A stretch of DNA of 64,000 nucleotides from Arachis hypogaea (taxonomy: Eukaryota > Streptophyta > Magnoliopsida > Fabales > Fabaceae), in NCBI RefSeq assembly GCF_003086295.3, contig NC_092052.1:13670346-13734345 (forward strand), given 5' to 3'. This document shows positions 33,931 through 44,814 of the stretch, piece after piece; positions within the stretch are counted from its first letter, which is position 1; each line of letters starts with the position of its first letter. A program made the translations under genes and the position numbers. The notes beneath the pieces are model-generated. The model was not told the DNA's origin. It did no database searches and saw nothing but the letters and a program-made list of their open reading frames with translations.

Positions 33931-35747
33931 CTAGAGTGAGATCCGCGCAATGCGCGGAGAGGTAGATTATTTATACTATATAGTATATTTTAATAAATGT
34001 TATATTAAAAATATTTTAGAGAATTATAGATTTTGAATTTATTTATTTTTAAGAAAGACAAAGGTTATTTATATTAGAGTTATACAAAACTGTATTTTTT
34101 TTCATTTTTTGATTTGCATTAATGGCTACACTTTGTCTTTTCTTGCGGTTTTTTTGTTTGTAAATAATGAAAAAAATAAATGAATGAGAATGAAAAATAT
34201 ATAAAAATGTTATATTAAATTTAAGGAATTTTTGACAATTAGTATAAGAGATTAAGAAATGAAGAGTAGTAAGAGTCTTAATATGTATAAGTTGTAGAAT
34301 TTGAATATTTGTAACTGAAATTTTTATAATTATTATTATTATGACACTTTTAATGTATGTTTATTGCATTTAATTAGTACTTGATGTTTCAATTGAATAA
34401 TAATAGATAAGAGTTTTTTGTTTTAATTTTTTTAAAACATTTTACTAAATAGTGATTGGTTGATTTTCATCTAACAATTTTGGGTATTAACTTTTCGGGT
34501 CTGTTATTACCACTGCAAATCCTTCTACAACAAAGAGAATAAGACATGTCAAAGAATGATAATCAATTCTAAGTAAATTGTGGAAGCAATACTGCACATG
34601 TGGAATAACAATTTGAAAAAGAGAAACACGTAAATGTAAATTGTGGAAGAAGTACTCCACATGTAAAATAACAATTTATAATTTGATGATGAAATATTGC
34701 AATCGATAGTATATAGGGAGCAATAATTTTAAATGCACATTAATTTTGGGTGTGAGCGTTGGACAAAACCGTTTACAAAAGAGGAATACATAAACTTGTG
34801 CTACTTGCAATGAGTTCACAATTAAAATATTATTATTTATAACAAATAAATATGGCTATTGAAAATGATATTGAACAATGAGAAGAGTAAACGGCAAAGT
34901 TGAAAATCTTTAGAAAGATACCTGAGACAAATTTCCTACGTTGGCGGCGCCGAATGGTGACGTTGGTCTGAGACCCAGAATCGAGCTCTGGAGAACCGTT
35001 TACAAAAGAGGAATACATAAACTTGTGCTACTTGCAATGAGTTCACAATTAAAAATGTTATTATTTATAACAAATAAATAGGGCTATTGAAAATGAAATT
35101 GAACAATGAGAAGAGTAAATGGCAAAGTTGAAAATCTTTAGGAAGATACCTGAGACAAATTTCTTACGTTGGCGGCGCTGAATGGTGACGTTGGTCTGAG
35201 ACCCAGAATCCAGCTCTGGCAGGGAAACCGCAAGAGGAGGAATGAAGTTTGCTCTATTTCTGCAATTTATGCAATGCGGCTCCGCCGGAGATGGACATCG
35301 CGATGTACAATTTGTTTTGAGGAAAAAAAATGATTCATGGACCGGAAGAGAACGGAAGAAATAGGATGGAACCGGAAGAGGATTGAGGAAATAGGATCTT
35401 GGTACGGAGAGGTGCTAAGAGGATGAGGGTTTGAGAAAGGTAATAAGCTCTTTGGTTTTGTGAGCTTTTTGTTAGGGTAAATGTTAATTTGTGTTTTTGT
35501 TGTTTTAGAAATAAGGATTGATTTGAAAAAAGTTAATTTGTTGGTTTTTATTGTGTTTTTTAGTTGTTTTTTGTATTTTTTTTATGTGAAAATAAAAGTT
35601 AATTTGACAAGATTTGAGTGGTGGATTCTAAAATTTTGCCAAGTAAGCATTAGTGCTGACATGGCGTTAGTAGAAGAAGAGAAATAACTTAGAAGCAATG
35701 TGGGTAAACCTATGTACCTACTTTTATATATTAAGAATAAGAATAGA
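33931..35747 (-). mobile_element. Non-autonomous Helitron, 1.8 kb, minus strand
   Basis: Read on the minus strand, the 3' end is CCGCGCATTGCGCGG (a perfect 7-bp stem, 33943-33957), then ATCTCACT and CTAG, followed by T. The 5' end is proposed at 35747: TCTATTCTTATTC preceded by A, which is the A|TC entry rule. Between them there is no rep/helicase gene; the content is AT-rich with a 227-bp tandem duplication and a GC-richer patch (35220-35320). The 3' end is well supported; the 5' end rests on TC plus AT-rich style and is less sure. Confidence 0.6.
34767..35220. repeat. Tandem duplication of about 227 bp inside the Helitron
   Basis: AACCGTTTACAAAAGAGG begins at 34767 and again at 34994. Each copy continues through AACTTGTGCTACTTGCAATG, GATACCTGAGACAAATTTC and GTTGGCGGCG to GACCCAGAATC. 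The copies differ at only a few positions, so the duplication is recent compared with the surrounding DNA. Confidence 0.85.
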
Positions 35748-36495
35748 TAATATAATGCTAATTATTATTAGCCTAATATATATTACTCTATTTTTATGTC
35801 TATGGTATTTTTTATTTTGGCAAACCAAAGAGTTAAATTTTGCTAATTATACAAGATTTAGGTTTAGGGTAATAGTGATATTTGGAGTCAAATATTAAAA
35901 TAATTTTAAAGGTTTTTTTTTTACTTTGTTCGTGTTAACAAAAAAATTCAAAATGTCTCGATTTTTTTAGATTAGATCCGAATCAAATAGCAATGATTCG
36001 AATTACTTTACATTATTTTAAAAATTCAAAAACTCAATCGTATGGATACGTAAAAATATATAATAATAGAAGAGTTAGATTGAAGGTTAAGTGAATAATT
36101 AGTTCAAAATTTAGTGTTAATAAAGTAAATTTTGATCTGATATACAAATAGAGATGTTCACAAGTACGGATAATTAGATTATTTGTCCAAAATTAACCCA
36201 ATTTAATTATACTGGTTTTAGATTCGATGGGTAATTGAATATTTTAATTGGTTCGGTTATTGATTCTGAAATTATAGAACCCGATTACTCAATTAATTTG
36301 ATATTAATTAAAAAATAATCTAATAATATATATACAAATTTATTTTGTGACCCTAAAGTCTTCTAAATTATCATAATTATTTAAGTTTGAAACGATCATG
36401 TATTATTTTTTTTAATTACTATTATTATATATTTATAATATTTAGATGATTTTTTTAAGTTTTTCTAAAAAAAAATTTAGTCGGATACTCAATTA
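35748..36495. other. AT-rich spacer
   Basis: No gene or repeat border seen. Confidence 0.5.
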
Positions 36496-36968
36496 TAGGG
36501 GTGGCAATATGTATCCTATCTGCGGGTACCCAATCCAATCCCATTCGGTCGCGTAGGGTTGCCAATCCGATCTGTAGTGGGTAGGGTTCTCATGCAGGTA
36601 GGGTAGAGTGCGGGTTGAGCCTCAACCCTACCCGACCAACCCGCACTCTATATATGTATATATTATATACTTATATAAAAATATGTTTTAAGTGGATGTT
36701 GAATCAAAGACCTCTCATTAAATGTAAAAGATCCTTAGCCACTAAAAAAAATCATTAATTGTTAATTTAATATTTTTTTTTACATAAAAGTCAGTTCTAT
36801 TTTAAATTATTATCAAGTTATATAATAATAGTGTATCTTTTCTATAATCCGCGAGTAGAGTCGGGTATTCGTGGATTAAAAGTAGGTAAGGTTAGGATTG
36901 AGATATTCTCAACCTGCGGGTAGAGTTAGGATTAGATCCAAACTCTACCCTATCCATTACCACCCCTA
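36496..36968. mobile_element. hAT-type MITE, 473 bp
   Basis: TAGGGGTGGCAAT at the left and ATTACCACCCCTA at the right are inverted copies, flanked by an exact 8-bp duplication CTCAATTA (36488-36495 and 36969-36976). This is the hAT signature. Subterminal CGGGTA / TACCCGC words occur on both sides, including TGCGGGTACCC at the left and CCTGCGGGTAGAG at the right. It has no coding capacity. Confidence 0.9.
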
Positions 36969-36976
36969 CTCAATTA

Positions 36977-38080
36977 CTTGAACTAATCTATCTGGTTTTA
37001 ATCGGTTTGAATTTACTCACTAAAAATCACAAATCCAAACCAATCCGAATCAATTAAAATTTAATCGTTTCTGTTTTTTTTTTCAAAATCTGAACCAATC
37101 CGACTTTTAAAAATGATATACGGAAAGAGAGAGAAGTGAAAAAAAGAAATTAAACATGTGTAACTGTGTAAGCTTTTTTGGCCGTATTTTAAATGGCAAT
37201 TATATATATGAACGATAAATAATCATCACATTATTGTTAACTTGTCTAAGATATTTGCCTGTTTATATATGTGAGAGAGACAACTTAAATTTGCCTGTTT
37301 TGATTATATATATGCCACGTTATTTAATTAGAAAACAACAAATTATTGTAGTTTCAAATACAAAGAATATTATGAACCTAAAATACACACGCGCAATTAT
37401 ATTTGTAGGTGGTATTATTATTGTTACTTGTTATATATTTGCAGTTTAATCAAAGAAAAAAAAAATCTTGCACCTACTACTACTTAATTAAACAATTATT
37501 AAAAAAGATGAATTTGATTATATTACATTGTCATTTTATCAATGTTAAGTTTAATTTTTTAGCTACGACAATTTTTTTAAAGAATATCTGCTACTATTGC
37601 TATTTGACAGCGCAACTAAAGTCTTATACTACATATTCGGAATAAAAAAGAAATCATAACAATAATATAAAAAGGAAATCTGATAGTAAATAAGTAAATA
37701 CTAAAAAACGTAGAAACGTTAAAACATGTCACAAGCCTTGAGAATATATTGCAGATGCAGACAAGGGATTCAACACTATATATATAGAAAGTTTTATGGT
37801 AGCATGAAAAAAGGAAGATGATCATACTATTATGTTGGGATGTTTTTTATTATTAAATAGACAAATTATAGTATATATAATAATAGTTTATTTTACTTAT
37901 ATTCAATTTATTTTAATTCTAAAGTCACTTATTTTAAAATTAATTATATTTTATTTAACTATAAATTTCATTAAATATATACAAATTAAAAAGATAAACA
38001 AAAAAATTTTATTAATCACAATTTTTTTTATGATTATATGATATCTATTAATATTATTTTTTCAATAAATACTTGTAGTA
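36977..38080. other. AT-rich spacer
   Basis: No gene supported; all open frames are short and AT-driven. Confidence 0.5.
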
Positions 38081-38090
38081 TATAATAATA

Positions 38091-38230
38091 GGTAAGACTC
38101 ACATGCAGTTGTTTTCATATGAAGTTAATAGTTAAAAAATTTTAGATGATATTTAGTCAAACTTATCAAATCATCTAACAGTTCTTAAATATCAACTTCA
38201 CATAAAAACAACTGTATGTGAGTTTTCACC
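38091..38230. mobile_element. Mutator-like MITE, 140 bp
   Basis: The left end GGTAAGACTCACATGCAGTTG and the inverted right end GGTGAAAACTCACATACAG form terminal repeats that continue through GTTGTTTT and ATGTGAAGTT-type words, making most of the element foldable. TATAATAATA flanks both sides exactly (38081-38090 and 38231-38240), a 9-10 bp duplication as for Mutator-like MITEs. It resembles a MITE type I recall as common in legumes. Confidence 0.85.
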
Positions 38231-38240
38231 TATAATAATA

Positions 38241-39229
38241 TAATAATACAATAAATATGAACTAATTAATAAAGTATTAAAATTTAAAAATGATAATTAT
38301 TTTTATAAAAATAAAATAAAAGTACTTATAATAAAGATAATTAAATTTTATATAATTATTTAATTATACCAGGTTAACCAGTTCGACTAGTAACTCACTG
38401 ATTGAACCAATGATCCAGTGATCCAATAACCTTACACCAGTTCGGTTCTGACGTTCATTAGACTGGTGTGGAGCGCAATAATTTGCATAAGTTTAATACA
38501 GGATAGACTTGTAATTACGTTGCCCAAAAGATATTTTTTATGTTTGGGCCTTGCAAGTAAGTGGACAAACTTCAATAAATTATTATGGTTTCTATTTTTT
38601 TTCCTGGTCCAATATAAATAGTTATGTATTTATCTTTTTCATTTACTAAAATCAGCTATCTTTTGTGCAAAAAAAATGATCTGTTTAAGAAAAATCTTTT
38701 TTATTTACTAAAATCAGCTATTTTTTGTACAAAAAAAAATGATCTGTTTAAAGAAAAATTTATAATTTAATTCTAATAAATAAAAAATCTCAATCTGAAA
38801 ATACAACGACGATTGATTATTATTTTTGGATCTATTTAAATTTATTTTAAATGTAATAGTTGGACGTAGTTTGAACTAATAATTTTTAAATTTTAATATT
38901 GATATTTAGAATCTATTATTTTAAATAAAATAGCGTATAATTTTAAATTATAAATTAATGTATTTAAATTATATTAGATAATTTATTATTAACTTTAAGA
39001 ATAATTAAAAGTCATTCACTTAGATGTAATTAAAGAAATAATTATATAATTATCTATTATAAAAGAATGATATTCTAAATAAAATAAAAAATTGTTTCGC
39101 AGTTAAAAATATAATTTATTTAATTTAAACATTAACAAAATTTGATATGTATCATATTTTTTTTATCTATTAATTATTATACAAATATTATAGAAAAAAA
39201 ATATTTAGTATTGAATAATAAATATGGTC
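38241..39229. other. AT-rich spacer with hAT-like remnant
   Basis: About 38370-38460 contains CCAGGTTAACCAGTTCGAC and ACCAGTTCGGTTCTG, similar in style to the subterminal repeats at 1165-1310. At 38640-38760 a block (CATTTACTAAAATCAGCTATC..AAATGATCTGTTTAA) occurs twice in tandem. No gene. Confidence 0.4.
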
Positions 39230-39690
39230 ATTAACAATGTTTGAGAAGACACCTAAGAAAGAGTATGCGACTTGGAGTGCTATGGTTTATGCATATACAT
39301 AACATGGTCTTGAAGGGGATGTAATTAAATTATTTGAGGATATACAACTTTTAAATATGAAACCGAATCATACAATTTTTATTTTAGTCTTCAAAGCTTG
39401 TGCGCATATGGGTTATGTGGACAAAAGACTCCATTACTTCTGAAAAATGCAAAACCACTATGGTTTAGATCTATATGTGTAGATTATTCATGTATGGTAA
39501 ACTTTTTGGGGAGGTCCGAACAAGTAAAAGAAGCATTGAAGCTTATTCAAAGCATGCCTTTTGAAACTGATGATGTAATTTGGAGAACTTTACTTAGCAA
39601 TTGCAAGATGTAAGGGAATATAGAAGTTGCACAAGCAGTAGCCAGTTCTTTATTGAAGCTGGACCCTTAAGATTCTTTTGCGTATGTCCT
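39230..39690 (+). pseudogene. Second fragment of the MEF13-like PPR gene
   Basis: The DNA matches 26220-26280 joined to 27830-28230 of the large PPR pseudogene, without the solo LTR: EYATWSAMVYAYT, a stop, then DVIKLFEDIQLLNMKPNHTI, FKACAHMGYVDKRLHYF, stop, EALKLIQSMPFETDDVIWRT, NCKM, stop, and LDP, stop, DSFAYV. There are at least four in-frame stops. It is a separate, more decayed copy, made without the LTR, and ends where LINE sequence begins at about 39690. Confidence 0.85.
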
Positions 39691-39693
39691 TTT

Positions 39694-39763
39694 AATATTG
39701 ATCCTTTCGAGTCTCTAACAACATAAGCTATTGCTTCATCTCTATTTGAGCTTCTAAAAGCTG
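39694..39763 (-). mobile_element. LINE RNase H fragment, part left of the Copia insertion
   Basis: The minus strand reads AFRSSNRDEAIAYVVRDSKG, the first strands of a plant L1 RNase H domain. It is continuous with 44815-45270 once the Copia element and its AGCTG duplication are removed, and alignable with 9830-9890. Confidence 0.7.
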
Positions 39764-40088
39764 TGATAGGAGCACGTGTATATTGTGTAGTTATGATCAG
39801 CTGCAATTAGTTAGTGTCAGTTGCAATTAGTTAGTGTAGTTAGTGTTTCAGTTAGTCAGTTACTCCTAGCTAACTAGCTGTTACTGAAGCTTCTAGAAGA
39901 ACCACCCCCAGCTACAAATAGCTGTTGCACTTCCCTTGTATCTCAACTATTGATTTGATTGATCACTCTGTTCAATAACAGAACCTTCTTCTCTCTATCT
40001 CTCACTCTTCACCATTCTTCATGTCTCTCATTCTACTCTTCAGCTAAGCTGCTTCTGTTTCCTACAGCCTTAGTTGCTGATACCTTCA

Positions 40089-40100
40089 TGGTATCAGAGC
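40089..40100 (+). other. Copia primer binding site
   Basis: TGGTATCAGAGC directly follows the 5' LTR and complements the 3' end of initiator methionine tRNA, the usual primer for plant Copia reverse transcription. Confidence 0.9.
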
Positions 40101-40175
40101 TCTTGGCTCCATAGCTTCCGTGAACAACCAAATCAGAATCAAGATCAGTCAAGAATCATAGATCAGGCAAGAATC

Positions 40176-43100
40176 ATGGCTCAAAACTTTGTAGCGACTC
40201 CTATATCCATGAAGCTGGATGAAAACAACTACTTGCAATGGAAGGATCAAGCAGAGTCAACAATTGAAGGAAACAACATGCTGAGCCATCTCACTGGAGA
40301 AGACATTCCCCAAATTCATCTTCCCAATGGTGCTATAAATCCAGAATTTCAGAAGTGGAAGCGGCAGGATGCGCTTCTGAAATCATGGCTGCTGGCTTCC
40401 ATGTCAACACCATTCACCACAAGAATGGTTGGGTGTACACTCACACATCAGATCTGGAGAAGGTTAGAAGATCATTTCTCATCCCAAATCAAGGCCAAAG
40501 TAATGCAATTGAAGAACCAGTTAAGCACGATTCAGATAGGTAGCTCTGTCACTGAGTATGTTTTAGCAATAAAGAGCACTATGGATGCATTGGCTTCTGT
40601 AGGAGAGTCAATGAAAGAGAGCGATCATGTCAATGCAATTCTACACGGTCTAACTGAAGAATATGGAAACGTGATGACCTCAGTTCTAGCAAGATCAACC
40701 AGCATAACAGTAGGAGAATTAGAAGCTCTATTGCTAGCTCATGAAAGCATGTTAGCAAAATTCAGAAAGTCAGAACCCTTTGTACAAGCCAATATAGCTC
40801 AGCACTCACAATTCAACCAGAACCAACTCTATCCCCAAAATTCAACTGCAAGAGGAAACTTTAGAGGCAATTTTCGAGGCAGATCAGGAAGAACATTCAG
40901 AGGAAACGGCAGAGGCACATATGACTCAGAAAGAATGACTCAAGATGCAGGAAGGTTCACACAAGAATACAATAATCATGGTGACTACAATAGAGGACAG
41001 TACAATCGAGGAAGAATGATGCAGGGAAGTGGAAGACCACAATGCCAAGTATGCGATAGAATTGGCCACACAGCAAGATTTTGCTGGTATAGGTATGACA
41101 AGGATGATGTGCAGGGAAGCAGCAGTCAGATTACTCAACCAAAGGCTAACTACACTAACGTTCTGGCAACAGCCTCCACTGTACAAGATCCAAATTGGTA
41201 TCCTGACTCTGGAGCCACACATCACATTACTCACGATGCACAAAATCTCATGGAAAAAGAAGCATACACTGGGAATGAGCAAGTTGTCATTGGAGATGGA
41301 TCAGGTTTGCATATTCATAATGTTGGTAAAATGTGCTTTAAAACTGATTTGAGCTCCAGGTTACTTACATTAACTAAACTGCTTCATGTTCCAGAAATCA
41401 CAAAGAATTTGATGAGTGTTAATCAATTCTGTTGTGACAATAGAGTCTTTTTTGAATTCTATGCTGACAAATGCTGCATCAAATCACAGGGAACTAGAGA
41501 ATTGTTGCTTCAAGGGAATGTTGATAGAGGCCTCTATAAATTTGGAAACATCACAGCTGCAAACACACCTCCTTCTGCTTATACTTCTTCCTTAATGCAG
41601 TCTAATAATTTTCTGATTTGGCATGCAAGATTAGGACATGCAAATCAAAATGTAGTGTCAAAAGTATTAAAGTCCTGTAATCTCTCTTTTCCATCTAATA
41701 AAGAAACATGTGAAGCTTGTTGTATTGGAAAGTCACACCAATTACCCTTCTCCCCTTCATATACAATATACAACTCACCCTTAGAACTTGTCTACTCTGA
41801 TATTTGGGGACCTGCACCCCAGGCAGATAGCTCTGGAAATTGGTATTTTATAATTTTCATTGATGCATTTTCAAGGTTTACCTGGCTATATCTCATTAAA
41901 TCTCGAGCTCAACTAAAATCAGTTTTTGATCACTTCCAACAAATGATTGAATTGCAATTAAACACAAAACTAAAGATATTACAATCTGACAATGCTGCTG
42001 AATATGTTAGCTTAGCAAAGGTCCTAAGAGAAAGAGGGGTTCAACACAGATTCTCCTGTCCCCATGTACATCAACAAAATGGATCTGCAGAAAGAAAGCA
42101 CAGACATATAGTTGAAATGGGCCTCACACTCTTGGCTGGTGCCTCCATGCCAACCAAATTCTGGGGAGAAGCATTCAGTACAGCTGCAAAATTAATCAAT
42201 GTGTTGCCAACACCAGTGCTTGATGGAATGTCCCCAACAGAAAAGCTGTTTGGCAAAAAGCCACCTTATACAGACCTCAAAGTCTTTGGATGCCTTTGTT
42301 TTCCTCATCAAAGGCCTTATAACAAACACAAATTGGAGTTCAGATCCTCACCTTGCACTTTCATTGGCTACAGCACTACTCACAAGGGCTACAAATGCCT
42401 AACTCAGGCTGGAAAGATAATAATCACTAGAGATGTGGTATTCATTGAAAACAGATTCCCTTTCAAAGAGCTCAATCAACAAAGACAGTCATCAGTAGAG
42501 TCAGCTAATCAAACAACATCACAGCTACCAATCATTCCAAAACTCCCAGCCTCAGCCTCAATAATTCAGCCAACACCAGTATCCACACCAACAACTGTGT
42601 CACCAATCTCAACACCTCAATTAAGTCCAACCAACTCATCAAGATCATTGCCCTTAAGTGTTCAGCAATCAACAGTGGCAGCTACTACACAGCAGCCAAC
42701 AATTCCTCAACCACAACCAGTAAGCAGTCCTCAAATGCCAGTAGCAGTGTCCTCAACCCGAACTCTAATTCCAATCAATGACATAGAAACTGTACTCACA
42801 AGTTCTGAACCACCTCCTCCAATACTAGCAACAACAAATACTCATCCCATGACAACCAGAAGCAAGGCAGGCATAGTTAAGCCAAGAGTCTTTCAAGCAA
42901 GTGTGGAACCAAGGAGTGTGAAACAAGCTCTCAGCAGACCAGAATGGAAAGCAGCAATGGATCTAGAATATGAGGCCTTGATGAAGAACAACACATGGAA
43001 GTTAGTTCAGCTACCACCAAACAGAAAAGCCATAGGAAGTAAGTGGGTCTTCAGAGCAAAATATAACTCCGATGGATCCCTCCAAAGATACAAAGCAAGG

Positions 43101-44498
43101 TTAGTTGCTCAGGGCTATTCTCAAAGGCCAGGCTTTGACTTCACAGAAACCTATAGCCCTGTAGTGAAAGCTACCTCAATAAGAATAATTCTGTCCATTG
43201 CCTTGGCAAACTCTTGGCCAATAAGGCAACTTGATGTTAACAATGCCTTCCTACATGGTGATTTGATGGAAGAGGTGTACATGAAACAGCCTCAAGGATA
43301 TGAAAAGGGTGACTCTCTAGTGTGCAAACTGACAAAAGCCCTTTATGGCCTAAAGCAAGCACCAAGGGAATGGTATTGCAAACTGGCCACTAGGCTGAGA
43401 GATATTGGTTTCAAATCCATCAAGTCTGATGTGTCTGTATTCGTGAGCAATCTCAATGGAGCAAAAACGTTTGTGCTGGTTTATGTAGATGACATAATAG
43501 TCACAGGAGAATCTGAAGATACAATCAAACATGTTATAAAGCAGCTGAATGCCAAGTTCTCTCTAAAAGACATGGGAAGCCTGCACTATTTTCTTGGAAT
43601 TCAAGTATCAAAAACAACCAATGGTGATCTAATACTCACCCAACAGAAGTATATAAAAGAGCTAATGGGAAAGGCCAACATGGTAGGCTGCAGCCCCTGC
43701 CACACTCCTCTGCCATCCACTGTCAAATTATCAGCTTGTGGAGGTGCCAAGTTCGATGATCCTGCACTCTACAGGTCTATAGTAGGCAGCCTACAATACT
43801 TGACTGTAACAAGGCCTGAGATATCCTATAGTGTGCACAAACTAGCTCAGTTTGTCCAATCCCCTTTGGAAAGTCACTGGAAAATGGTGAAGAGAGTGCT
43901 TCGATACTTAAATGGAACAGCAAACTTTGGACTGCAACTAAAGAAGGAACATGGAAGTCAGAGCTCAATGAGAATCACTGCCTATTGTGATTCGGATTGG
44001 GCTGGAGATCCTGACGATAGGAAATCTACCAGTGGATACTGTGTCTTTCTAGGATCAAACTTAGTGTCCTGGGCCTCAAAGAAGCAAACGGCAGTGGCAA
44101 GATCCAGCACTGAGGTAGAATACAGAAGCATGGCAGACTTGACAGCCGAACTGATTTGGGTGAAGAACTTGCTGTGTGAACTACAATTCCCACCAGAGGA
44201 GGCTCCCTTGCTGTACTGTGACAACCAAAGCACAGTGCTACTAGCTGCAAACCCCATCCTGCACTCCAAGTCAAAACATTTCGAAATTGATCTCCACTTT
44301 GTGAGAGATCATGTCAACAGCAAGGATATAACAGTACACCATATCCCTGGAACAGTCCAAGTAGCTAATATCCTCACAAAGCCAATCCCTTCTGAGGCGT
44401 TCCTACACTTCAGAGACAGATTGAGAGTAACTGAAGTCACACAAATGTCCAGGGAGCAAGAAGTATATGTTCCAGAAAACAAGAGAAAAGAAAACTAG
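40176..44498 (+). CDS. Copia gag-pol polyprotein, about 1,440 residues, intact
   Basis: ATG 40176 (MAQNFVATPISMKLDENNYL) is preferred; the frame is open upstream only through TTG codons in the LTR. Approximate residue positions: gag domain 1-240; Arg/Gly-rich linker 240-280; CCHC knuckle CQVCDRIGHTARFC near 288; protease DSGATHHIT near 343; pre-integrase WHARLGHANQNV and CEACCIGKSH near 490-520; integrase D near 539 (SDIWGP), D near 602 (QSDNAAEY), E near 637 (NGSAERKHRH); reverse transcriptase with QLDVNNAFLHGDL near 1018 and YVDDIIVTG near 1102; RNase H with AYCDSDWAGD near 1270 and STEVEY. Order protease-integrase-RT-RNase H is Copia-type. I see no stop, frameshift or lost catalytic residue. 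A Pro/Ser/Thr-rich linker separates integrase and RT. Confidence 0.95.
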   Translation: MAQNFVATPISMKLDENNYLQWKDQAESTIEGNNMLSHLTGEDIPQIHLPNGAINPEFQKWKRQDALLKSWLLASMSTPFTTRMVGCTLTHQIWRRLEDHFSSQIKAKVMQLKNQLSTIQIGSSVTEYVLAIKSTMDALASVGESMKESDHVNAILHGLTEEYGNVMTSVLARSTSITVGELEALLLAHESMLAKFRKSEPFVQANIAQHSQFNQNQLYPQNSTARGNFRGNFRGRSGRTFRGNGRGTYDSERMTQDAGRFTQEYNNHGDYNRGQYNRGRMMQGSGRPQCQVCDRIGHTARFCWYRYDKDDVQGSSSQITQPKANYTNVLATASTVQDPNWYPDSGATHHITHDAQNLMEKEAYTGNEQVVIGDGSGLHIHNVGKMCFKTDLSSRLLTLTKLLHVPEITKNLMSVNQFCCDNRVFFEFYADKCCIKSQGTRELLLQGNVDRGLYKFGNITAANTPPSAYTSSLMQSNNFLIWHARLGHANQNVVSKVLKSCNLSFPSNKETCEACCIGKSHQLPFSPSYTIYNSPLELVYSDIWGPAPQADSSGNWYFIIFIDAFSRFTWLYLIKSRAQLKSVFDHFQQMIELQLNTKLKILQSDNAAEYVSLAKVLRERGVQHRFSCPHVHQQNGSAERKHRHIVEMGLTLLAGASMPTKFWGEAFSTAAKLINVLPTPVLDGMSPTEKLFGKKPPYTDLKVFGCLCFPHQRPYNKHKLEFRSSPCTFIGYSTTHKGYKCLTQAGKIIITRDVVFIENRFPFKELNQQRQSSVESANQTTSQLPIIPKLPASASIIQPTPVSTPTTVSPISTPQLSPTNSSRSLPLSVQQSTVAATTQQPTIPQPQPVSSPQMPVAVSSTRTLIPINDIETVLTSSEPPPPILATTNTHPMTTRSKAGIVKPRVFQASVEPRSVKQALSRPEWKAAMDLEYEALMKNNTWKLVQLPPNRKAIGSKWVFRAKYNSDGSLQRYKARLVAQGYSQRPGFDFTETYSPVVKATSIRIILSIALANSWPIRQLDVNNAFLHGDLMEEVYMKQPQGYEKGDSLVCKLTKALYGLKQAPREWYCKLATRLRDIGFKSIKSDVSVFVSNLNGAKTFVLVYVDDIIVTGESEDTIKHVIKQLNAKFSLKDMGSLHYFLGIQVSKTTNGDLILTQQKYIKELMGKANMVGCSPCHTPLPSTVKLSACGGAKFDDPALYRSIVGSLQYLTVTRPEISYSVHKLAQFVQSPLESHWKMVKRVLRYLNGTANFGLQLKKEHGSQSSMRITAYCDSDWAGDPDDRKSTSGYCVFLGSNLVSWASKKQTAVARSSTEVEYRSMADLTAELIWVKNLLCELQFPPEEAPLLYCDNQSTVLLAANPILHSKSKHFEIDLHFVRDHVNSKDITVHHIPGTVQVANILTKPIPSEAFLHFRDRLRVTEVTQMSREQEVYVPENKRKEN

Positions 44499-44504
44499 AG
44501 ATGA
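44482..44504 (+). other. Copia polypurine tract
   Basis: A purine-rich run, AAGAGAAAAGAAAACTAGAG, ends just before the 3' LTR; it would prime plus-strand DNA synthesis. Confidence 0.75.
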
Positions 44505-44814
44505 TGATAGGAGCACGTGTATATTGTGTAGTTAGTGTCAGTTGCAATTAGTTAGTGTAGTTAGTGTTTCAGTTAGTCAGTTACTCCTAGCTAACTAGCT
44601 GTTACTGAAGCTTCTAGAAGAACCACCCCCAGCTACAAATAGCTGCTGCACTTCCCTTGTATCTCAACTATTGATTTGATTGATCACTCTGTTCAATAAC
44701 AGAACCTTCTTCTCTCTATCTCTCACTCTTCACCATTCTTCATGTCTCTCATTCTACTCTTCAGCTAAGCTGCTTCTGTTTCCTACAGCCTTAGTTGCTG
44801 ATACCTTCAAGCTG

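Larger units (their letters stand above)
39764..44809 (+). mobile_element. Copia LTR retrotransposon, complete and young
   Basis: 5' LTR 39764-40088 (325 bp) and 3' LTR 44505-44809 (305 bp) both start TGATAGGAGC and end GATACCTTCA. The flanking duplication is AGCTG (39759-39763 and 44810-44814). The LTRs differ by one substitution (AGCTGTTGC versus AGCTGCTGC) and a 20-bp extra segment in the 5' LTR that duplicates the neighbouring CTGCAATTAGTTAG. One long gag-pol frame fills the interior. All parts needed for mobility are present, so it inserted recently and may still be competent. Confidence 0.95.

Noticed and set aside
36977..38080. Several 60-80 residue frames rich in Ile/Tyr/Asn
   Set aside because: Typical of random AT-rich DNA; no start context, domain or splice structure.
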